Source: Diadema setosum (lineage: Eukaryota; Echinodermata; Echinoidea; Diadematoida; Diadematidae). Taken from it: 64,000 nt of DNA. Under the pieces are notes generated by a model. The model did no database searches, was not told where the DNA came from, and worked only from the letters and a program-made list of their open reading frames with translations. The position numbers and the translations under genes were made by a program. Of the stretch, positions 56,451 to 64,000 are shown piece after piece (position 1 is the stretch's first letter; every line of letters begins with the position of its first letter). The stretch spans positions 3,415,113 to 3,479,112 of the forward strand of contig NC_092706.1 of assembly GCF_964275005.1 (NCBI RefSeq). Reading direction: 5' to 3'.

Positions 56451-56961
56451 AGATATACAAATAACAAAATTCAAACTAATCCATGTGGAATTAATTTACG
56501 TTGTATTAAACAATGGGTAATATTCAAATCACAGAAATACATTCAAAACATATCTGTTCATGTGCATGAAACAGGTAATTATCTTGTACAGGTTTTCCTT
56601 CAAACCCCTTTCAGAAATACTCTGTACATCTAATGTGAATATGTATACAAAATTGACACTTTCCTCATCCTTCCTGCATGGGATCGCCGTAAAAAATGGT
56701 AAAGTAAGGTCTGTTTTATCACAGGCGATTTTATGCAATTTTTTCCAGAATTCCACACATGATATTGGGCATAATTAAGTCCTTTGAAGAGATGTCACGA
56801 GAATGAGAAGTTGTAATGAAGTATTTGTTTTTTATTTGACAATATGTTTGACGTTTTATTTACACTGTAATGTACGCCTTCCCATCCTTGCGGATAATGT
56901 ACAAAATATGACATTCATATAAACAAACAAACAAACAAATAAAGAAAGAAAACTGATAATC

Positions 56962-58068
56962 CTATGTCTGTGACCTAAAAGAATCGTTCTTACGAATTGC
57001 AACGCGTCGGAACCACAGCGTCTCTCTGAATGCCTGTCTGTATCGTCTGCTCATCATTGTATACACAATTGGGTTTATCACTGAATTCACATAGACGAGC
57101 GCCATGAAAACTCGCGACACCTCTTCCATTCGTCCCGAATCACGTGACATATCAACTTCGGACTTGCCACGGTTCGTCCAGGAGAAGGTCAGGGTCTCGA
57201 AGGGGGCAAGAAGGAGAAAGAAGAGGACTCCGTTGACCATCAGCATCCGGGTCACTCTATGATTGCTCCTGTCTCGGCCAGAGCCGTGGTAGCGGAGTCC
57301 GCGGATTGACGTCCTCAATACGCGCACGATCCTGACGAACAGAGCGACGTTGACGATCAGGGCCACGAAGAACGGAATGGCCTGCACGCCGAAAAATGCG
57401 TAGTAGACGTCTGGATAGCACAGGGTGATTTCAGAGGGAAGGTGAGAAAATTCCTCCCCTTTCGGCCACGTGAGACAGGTGGTATCTCCGAAGTAGGAGT
57501 AAGGAGTTGCAGACGCGGAGAGCAAGATGGCCGCCACCCATGAACAGACAGTCAGCATGATAGTTTGCTTCTTTAAGCTTGACTTCATCGTTTGTAGAGG
57601 GCGACATATGGCGCAATACTTATTCACGGTGACGCACGTGATGAGACAAAGTGACACATAGTACGTTACGTCGGAGGTAAAGACCGCCACGAGACACACG
57701 GTCGCATCTATATAACTAGCGTCACTCTTAACCGGTGACGTCACGTATGACGTAACCAGGAGTCCAAGAGCGATGGCTAACAACACGACGTCGGCGATGG
57801 CAAGATTGAAGAGGTAAACATTAATCTGCGTTCGCATTCGAACAGACCGGATCACAACGAACATGAAAGCGAGGTTGCTGACAATGCCCGCCAATACGAT
57901 CACTGGTAGGACAACGGTGATGAACACGACTTCGCTTGGTCCGTACAACATCGAGTCGACGTTGTTCATAGCGATATCCCAGTGGTCATCACAAGAAATT
58001 TCTCCTGGCGTTGCAGTGACGTTATTGATCGCCGCTACAGTATAGTTCGCCATCTCTTGCCACAACAA
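56962..58068 (-). CDS. Class A (rhodopsin-type) GPCR, peptide-receptor-like
   Basis: A single-exon ORF of 368 codons. The N-terminus has sequons (NYT at 8, NVT at 16). Seven hydrophobic segments follow: TM1 with the SN motif (GIVSNLAFMFVV), TM2 with NLAIADVVLL, TM3 after a conserved Cys, an ECL2 with two Cys, TM5 with a central Pro (AIPFFVALIVNVALF), TM6 (VLFFLLLAPFETL) and TM7 with NPIVY. A helix-8-like SRRYRQAFRETLW ends the core. This is closest in feel to neuromedin-U, ghrelin or TRH-type peptide receptors, but the ligand is not assigned. Odd points: the DRY motif is NKY, and the CWxP Trp is Leu (LLAP). The second Met (MANYT) is an alternative start. Confidence 0.88.
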   Translation of the reverse strand: MLWQEMANYTVAAINNVTATPGEISCDDHWDIAMNNVDSMLYGPSEVVFITVVLPVIVLAGIVSNLAFMFVVIRSVRMRTQINVYLFNLAIADVVLLAIALGLLVTSYVTSPVKSDASYIDATVCLVAVFTSDVTYYVSLCLITCVTVNKYCAICRPLQTMKSSLKKQTIMLTVCSWVAAILLSASATPYSYFGDTTCLTWPKGEEFSHLPSEITLCYPDVYYAFFGVQAIPFFVALIVNVALFVRIVRVLRTSIRGLRYHGSGRDRSNHRVTRMLMVNGVLFFLLLAPFETLTFSWTNRGKSEVDMSRDSGRMEEVSRVFMALVYVNSVINPIVYTMMSRRYRQAFRETLWFRRVAIRKNDSFRSQT

Positions 58069-58429
58069 CCAAAGACGTTTGGTAGAAAAGGCGGTCTAGC
58101 TACGCGTTATACATATTTCTCTTCTGTTTCTCACATTTACGACGGATCTTCGTGTATTCGATATGAGTTAATCATTAGTTCGTTAAATACAAATGGCTAT
58201 ATTAAATTACTAACTAGGTACCCTTGATGAGAGACCATGCTACATTATCATGATTCTTTGATAATCTCGTTGAGCGTGGCTCCTGTTCATTCGTATTTTG
58301 CGAGCTGACATCATCTCTTCAAGATATTGGTAGTCGTAAATAAGTTTACTGAAGACACTTAAAGCGAACATAGGTCACTTATTAACAGAGGATGCGGAAC
58401 ATTTTTGGCATGGGGATCTCCGGCCTGGC

Positions 58430-58546
58430 GGTGGAGGGGGGGGGGGGGGGTGGGGGTGATGGTTAATTGCAGCGCAATCATCCCCCCCCCCCCCATGTTC
58501 AATGGGGAGAATTAATGTTTTGGTGGAACCATCAAAAATCATGGGG

Positions 58547-58580
<34 letters not shown>

Positions 58581-58630
58581 CATATTTTGATAGAGCCATA
58601 AATTGCAGGTGGGGGGGGGGGGGGGGGGAG
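58430..58630. repeat. Poly-G/poly-C tracts and (TG)n
   Basis: G runs at 58435-58450 and 58612-58628, a C run at 58482-58494, and (GT)n at 58547-58575. They could form G-quadruplexes. The DNA between 58640 and 59170 has no recognised gene. Confidence 0.9.
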
Positions 58631-59259
58631 AGGATGCGGCTTCAGCCCCCACCACCGGTTCTGCTGCTCCTGATTAAGCTTCGCAAGTACTCACGAAAAT
58701 GCCTTTTGCACCAAAGTCACTCCTTTAGTGGTCTTTGTATATACGCGTTTAGAAGCTTCGCATACGTGGACTTGAAATACAAGATTCCGAAAGGTGCTTG
58801 ATATCATTAAGGCTGGAGATTTTAGTATGTCCGGGAAATAATATCACTGTGTCAATCATTTGTCTACTCTCCCGAACGAAAACTCTACTGAAAACTATTT
58901 TAACTGACGAGACTCATGGACATTTAATGGCCTGTGTTTGTAGATCACAAGTGTCGGAACTTAATTTCGATGGTGCAATCAGACATCCTTTATCATGAAA
59001 CGAATTCATTTACTCCTATCTACCAGTTTCTTGTTGTTGTTTTTTTACCTGTAGTTTTTTTTTTAATATACTGTAATTTTCGACAAGTAGATGTTATCTT
59101 TCAATAGTCGGCTTGAATTCTGACACTTTGAAGTGATCCACGTTAGCACATCTTCGTAAACAGTTTCACCAAATCAACTGCAAAGAGTAACTACCCCCCG
59201 ATGTCAATTACCAACCCCCCCCCCCCCTTGGACAATATTACCCATAGGTAACTATCCCA

Positions 59260-59510
59260 AGGACAACATCCCCAGGACAGCTGTTCCGGGTATTTGTCTT
59301 AATTGGGGGATAGCTGTCCGGAGGGTATCTGTCCTGTCGGCGTCGTCATAAAGCTACAAAGGGCTTCCAGGACGACAGTTACCTCCATGACAACTGCCCC
59401 AGGACAATTGTTCCGGGGGATCCTCGAGGGGTAGTTTTTCTTTATCGGAGTTGTCTCCGGAGGGTAATTGTCCTATCAGCGTGGTCATAAAGCTACGAAG
59501 GGTTTTCCTC
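59260..59510. repeat. Two-copy tandem repeat with AGGACAACTGTCC words
   Basis: AGGACAGCTGTTCCGGG through GGCGTCGTCATAAAGCTACAAAGGG (59275-59363) is repeated imperfectly as AGGACAATTGTTCCGGGGG through AGCGTGGTCATAAAGCTACGAAGGG (59402-59502). A poly-C run precedes it at 59214-59227. Non-coding. Confidence 0.65.
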
Positions 59511-59514
59511 GTGC

Positions 59515-61710
59515 TTTCTTCTTCGAGATTTCCATAGACTACCAGTGTTATAGATTGGGATATAATTCATAATCGACGATAAAGAAAACATAGAGTCAAC
59601 AATACACAAACACACATTGCTCATAATTTAAGTGGTTATCATTTTGTTTCTTTTATTCCATGTAGAAAGTGTCATATTTACAGTCACTTGACAATAATAC
59701 CAATAAAAAGCCTACAAAATATTTCAACAGTTTCTGCAATACATATACAAAGAAGTTAGGTACATTTATGTAACCACATTGCACTAGTGTCATTTATGCA
59801 TCCTTTCAGTCCGACAAAATTGTCTCTTGACAATGTTCTGTGTTGCAAAATAGTGCTCCTAAACTTTATCTCATATGTATAACCGTCGATAATCATTTCA
59901 CCGTGTTTTGAATTCTCGGTGATCCTGGGAAATTAGGTATTTGCCATAAAGTTTATTCTCGTCTGTGTGATGTTGAAGCAAGCGAGTTTTATGACTCGTT
60001 AAGATCCCGAATCCCTAAAGGGCAGTTTAAAAATCAAAACCATGGTTTAAATAGGTACATACGAAGACCACGAGTAGCGTAATTTGTCAGTGAATATGTG
60101 CATCGAATCGTACGCTCATCGGTAACTGTCGACTCCGGTCGAGACTCTTCGGCTGTGTGTGTACTGACATAGAGATCAGTGATAAAGCTATACACAATTC
60201 GTTACGGGGATTGTCGAATATATCCGAGCCGGGCCAGCCTTCCCACTTCATGGTATACCCACCCTACTGAGTCTAATATTAGTCCGTGAACGATAACAAT
60301 TACAAAATAGGCATACCTTGCTCATGAACGTGTTCTTATTTGAGATATGTTGATGTTTCACTCATATTTACGCTGTAAAAATTGCATATGCATGACCGAA
60401 TTTTAAACTTCTTTCGTGAATTGGCTTAAGCAAGAATAGGAGAATCAAGGCCGCTTAAGGTTCTGCATAATTTCCTCAGTCGGATAATAAAGTGCTCTCT
60501 TTATAGTTTAATAGGACGTTCTGAATCTCTTTCGTTTGATGATATTTGCATTACCACAACAAGTTCACAAAATCATCGCAAAATACCCTTACTTTATGAA
60601 AATGTAAGTGTGAATAAGGCCCACACAATCTACATTATTATGTCGGATAGTGCATATTCACAAACTGTATTTTACACAGACTCATCTTTACGACACACCC
60701 ATAGGTGACAATTCGCCACCGTCACAACCTAACACATGAAAAAAATGACGTCATAGTCGGAAGATCCACAGTGATATCTAATGATGTCACTCTCCAGGTT
60801 CTTGCCGCACAGAATGTTGTACAAAATCCCTATTTGTTGCAGGTTTGCAAGTGAATTTTACACAAATGAATCGCAGCGATGATATTACTATCATTATAAC
60901 TTGATTGGATTCTCTGTGTCTATTTCAATATGAACTGAACTCAATTTCGAGTGAAAGTTACCTTTAAAAAAAGAAGAATCGTAGATAATGACCGTTTCCC
61001 GTACAGTTTCTTAACTTCCCACGAGTGCAATATGAATTGCCATTTCGCTACTTTGATTTATCATGGCTTGTTATCAGGGACAATAATCGCTACAATAACT
61101 GACGCGTCGGAATTGCTGAACGATTTCATCTTTTATATTAAATTGTATTTTTGACTGTACGTAGAGTAAACGCATACAAAAATGAAGTTACAGAAACTAG
61201 TGAACAATACGAAACAAATCCAAGCAATGGCCAAGTTTTCTTTAAAAGTTGGAGTAAATCCAGATAATGTGATAGGGGTTTCGTCAGCACTTCATTTAAC
61301 CAACAAAAAATTCTGGAATTTTCATGTTTGCCCAAGACCACTATGAAATATTTCGTCGGAGAACACATTACGCAAAATATTTGAGGCAATGATGATATCA
61401 ATCCACAACTGTCTAACTGGAGAGTGAGCAAACTGCGATCCAAATCATAGTTTGGGTTGATGATTTAGTAGTAACAACCTTTTCAGTCCCAGGCCGGCCC
61501 CTACCCCCCCCCCCCTTAGTTTATTACAACATCGCCAAGATTTGATGCAAATGATAATAACGCTTTCTTTTTATTACATTACACAATAGGGAAATTAATG
61601 AATATTTTTTTTTAATTAGTGGTCACTAGTTTGATAATCCATGGGAATTACACGTACATAACTTACCATTAACTTTATATAGTACGCACGCACACCGCAT
61701 ATACAATATA
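59515..61710. other. Long interval with no recognised gene
   Basis: Non-coding by eye. Open frames are under 105 codons and not domain-like. There is a C run at 61505-61517. It may hold regulatory DNA or introns of flanking genes, but nothing in it can be supported. Confidence 0.4.
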
Positions 61711-61713
61711 ATA

Positions 61714-62018
61714 GGGAGCTTTAGATTTGCGGCGCGGACGTTCTCCTCTTCCCTGCGTCGTGTTGAAAAGTAGCTTTAGATTACGCTGAGACGCAACCTA
61801 TAAAAAAATAAAATGGCGCCCCCATATTATGATCGGTGCATAAAGTAGCTCTCTACGTCGTGAATTGAGCGGACGTAAAAATAGCACAGAACGCGTAGTG
61901 ATAACTCAGGCGACGCAAGCTATTAAATAGATCGACTTTGATACGCGATTCTGCGCGTGCTCAGAATAGGTTTTTTTTCCCCCTCTGAACGTCCCCGTCC
62001 CGGAAATCTAAAGCTCCC
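61714..62018. mobile_element. 305-bp TA-flanked MITE
   Basis: TA at 61712-61713 and 62019-62020 flanks inverted ends GGGAGCTTTAGATTT and (reverse) GGGAGCTTTAGATTTCCGGG. Inner GCGGACGTTC / GAACGTCC words are also inverted. Tc1/mariner-like target; no ORF. Confidence 0.75.
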
Positions 62019-62024
62019 TAATAA

Positions 62025-63000
62025 TATTTTGAGTTTGTTCTGCTTAACTATTTCAAGGTCAAATTTCACAGTCATCTAGAAGAATACATGCCTCCCTGAT
62101 TATGTTGTGAACAAGAGATTATCATAATAAAATGGAAAGAATTGATAAGGAAGAAATTATTGTCCACTGAAGCGCTTTTCACAAGGGGAGAAAATGCAGT
62201 TAGGGTGTGTGTGCGTATGTGTGTGTATATTCGCGCGAGTATAGTGAAACCAAAGCTAGTCTTTTCAATGTGGAAGAGGCATTTTCCATGAAAAAAAAAA
62301 GGAAAAGATTTGCAGGTCCAGCATTACAGTTGAATATTTTTGACATTTTTTCCTCTTCCAGCTCCCCCTTTCCATTATTTTCTCCACCCTCCTCCTTTAT
62401 CTCTTATTCTCTGCAGATACATCGCTCATTGCTCATTTTCTTCTTCCCCTTCTTTCCTTCTCAAAGTCAATCATCCCAGCGTGCAAATACACCAAGAATG
62501 CCATCATTAATATTTGCATCTTAGATTACACCATCTTGATTAAGATACAGCGTGCCATGAATACAGAAATGAATTAAAGTATATAACGATATTAATCACA
62601 CTTGCTGTTATGAACTTTGCTTCTGTTCCTTACTGACACCAACATTAGCAATTTGTTAGTTACAACAACAACAACAAAATCATCACGTGATCTCCATCCT
62701 CACAAACGGTCACTGTATTGCAGCATGGCTGTCTAACCTTTTGTGGGAACAAGTACTATACTCTTCTTTCATTAAGATCTTTTCAAATGTCTTAAGTGGA
62801 CACAAGGTTTGCTTTGCAGTGTGTTCAAAGTACACTTGTCTTGACGTCATCTCGTTGTACATCCGGGCAAGTTCAGATCTCCGTCTTCACAACTCTTTCC
62901 CAGTGTCTGTTTATCTAAAAACAAAAGCAAATTCAGCGGCAATCTTTCAAGTCCAGATCTACGTCCATACAAAAAAGCAAGGTATGAAAAGTCTCGTTCG
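62025..63000. other. Interval with no recognised gene
   Basis: Includes a (GT)n at 62204-62226 and a pyrimidine-rich stretch at 62350-62470. No domain-like translation. Confidence 0.4.
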
Positions 63001-63007
63001 TCTTCTA

Positions 63008-63337
63008 TCATGAATTCTGGAGGTGGTATGCATTGTAGGTAAAAACTGGTATCAAATTGGCAACGTCATTCCGTCGTATCCTAATGAGGGACTCCACCAG
63101 GACACCGACTGTGGCGCGTTTGCTGTCCCTCGCCTGCCAGGCAACCAGCATGACGCGGGGTGGTGGCGTGGCTGCCGTTGAGGTCTGTGCGATGCTCACG
63201 ATGTCGACGTCTGTGAATCCTAGTTCCCGGGCCAAGCCTCTCCAGTCGCGTCCGTCCATACGCGAAGTGAACAGCGCCCTCTCGAGTTCGGCTCGCTTGT
63301 CCGCTGGGAGATGCTGATACGGAGTCGTGCTGGGGAC
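63008..63337 (-). CDS. Death-domain terminal exon
   Basis: The minus-strand frame encodes a compact six-helix death-domain-like unit: PADKRAELERAL, then MDGRDWRGLARELGFTDVDI, PPRVMLVAWQARDSKR and ATVGVLVESLIRIRRNDVAN, with a stop about 15 residues later. The W-x2-LA-x2-LG and late W spacing, and a final LxxIxRxD helix, are typical of UNC5, ankyrin and related death domains. TTTTCGTCACAG just before TCCCC is a good acceptor, so this is probably the last exon of a gene continuing beyond the window. It is GC-rich compared with its surroundings. Adaptor or receptor identity cannot be told. Confidence 0.7.
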   Translation of the reverse strand, partial: VPSTTPYQHLPADKRAELERALFTSRMDGRDWRGLARELGFTDVDIVSIAQTSTAATPPPRVMLVAWQARDSKRATVGVLVESLIRIRRNDVANLIPVFTYNAYHLQNS

Positions 63338-63359
63338 TGTGACGAAAATTCGACACATT

Positions 63360-64000
63360 ACATCAAAGAGGGAAGAATGGATTTAATCTCCACTGCATTA
63401 TTTGACTTATTTGGATAATAAATCTCGAATGAGAGAAAGTGAAGAAGCATTAAACCAATCAAGACCGATAACCGTAATTTTTATTAGTCTACGTAACAGC
63501 GGTTAATCACTCCAAATACTGCATTGGTCATGCATGCATTGCAATGAAGGATAAACAGATCTTAAAAAGTAATGGGATGTAAATAACTCATGTAATAACA
63601 ATAATTGAGCTTTTAAATTGCATATAGCAAATCAATGTTCCCAAATGTTAAAATGATAAGAAAATGAATATTTTAATCATAACCTCAATCATATACTCCT
63701 TACCATAAAAGTGACGTATCACAGGAAGGGTTGTGTTTTATTCTATCTGATGATAGACTTGCTTTAAGTATACCTTTAGTATCTAAAAATGGCACTCAAT
63801 CAGTTTTGCCATCAAACTGTTCAAATGAGTACAAAGGATAATAATTTCAGGAAATAAACGTCAGTGCCAAATCATGATAATCATGATGGTCTTATTTATT
63901 CGGGTGGAAGTCCCTTCAGTGTAAGAGTTGTTGTAAAATGTAGGCATGCCAAAGATTGCTATAACTCCTCCATGCCAGGAACATAATGGTTTGTAAATTT
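63360..64000. other. Probable intron or flank of the death-domain gene
   Basis: AT-rich, no domain-like frame. If the acceptor at about 63338 is used, this is intron. Confidence 0.35.

Noticed and set aside
58502-58801. 99-codon frame around the (GT)n tract
   Set aside because: Made of microsatellite and poly-G translation (CVCVCV, GGGGG).

Overview
The window reads as eukaryotic nuclear DNA from a marine invertebrate, most likely a deuterostome and probably an echinoderm such as a sea urchin. The reasons are an AT-rich background full of microsatellites and poly-G/poly-C runs, many short inverted-repeat (MITE-like) elements, several CR1/RTE-like LINE fragments, and a family expansion of single-exon TRIM genes. 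The species assignment is inference; nothing here proves it.

The backbone is a minus-strand cluster of single-exon TRIM (RING, B-box, coiled-coil) genes, called A to F here: A (4180-5145), B (10875-12026), C (29413-30234, a relic without a RING), D (36674-37735), E (43561-44640) and F (50380-51456). None carries a B30.2, NHL or filamin domain. B ends in a hydrophobic segment that looks like a membrane anchor. D, E and F sit in three tandem segmental units of about 7 kb (roughly 34.7-42.15, 42.15-49.0 and 49.0-56.45 kb). The flanks of A and C, and gene-less scraps near 15.8, 20.2 and 21.6-22.3 kb, come from the same ancestral unit, so the cluster has both gained and lost copies. The protein sequences of A, D, E and F are mosaics: the closest partner changes from RING to mid coiled coil to C-terminal half, which suggests recombination or gene conversion.

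A compact promoter precedes the genes. D, E and F have a TATA-like box exactly 88 bp upstream of the ATG, a C/EBP-like GTTGCGAAAT, and a near-perfect NF-kB site about 203-212 bp upstream. D and F add a CRE palindrome. A and B also have kB sites 161-177 bp upstream. This points to inducible, innate-immune-type control.

Right of the cluster are a single-exon class A GPCR (56962-58068) with unusual NKY and LLAP motifs, and a death-domain exon (about 63008-63337), both on the minus strand. The remainder is intergenic DNA rich in transposon remains. Comparing tandem copies gives three datable insertions: two TTAA-flanked elements and one LINE 3' end with an 8-bp target duplication, each with its empty site elsewhere in the window. 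No CRISPR, operon or prokaryotic signal was seen, and no retrovirus-like or capsid-bearing element was recognised.
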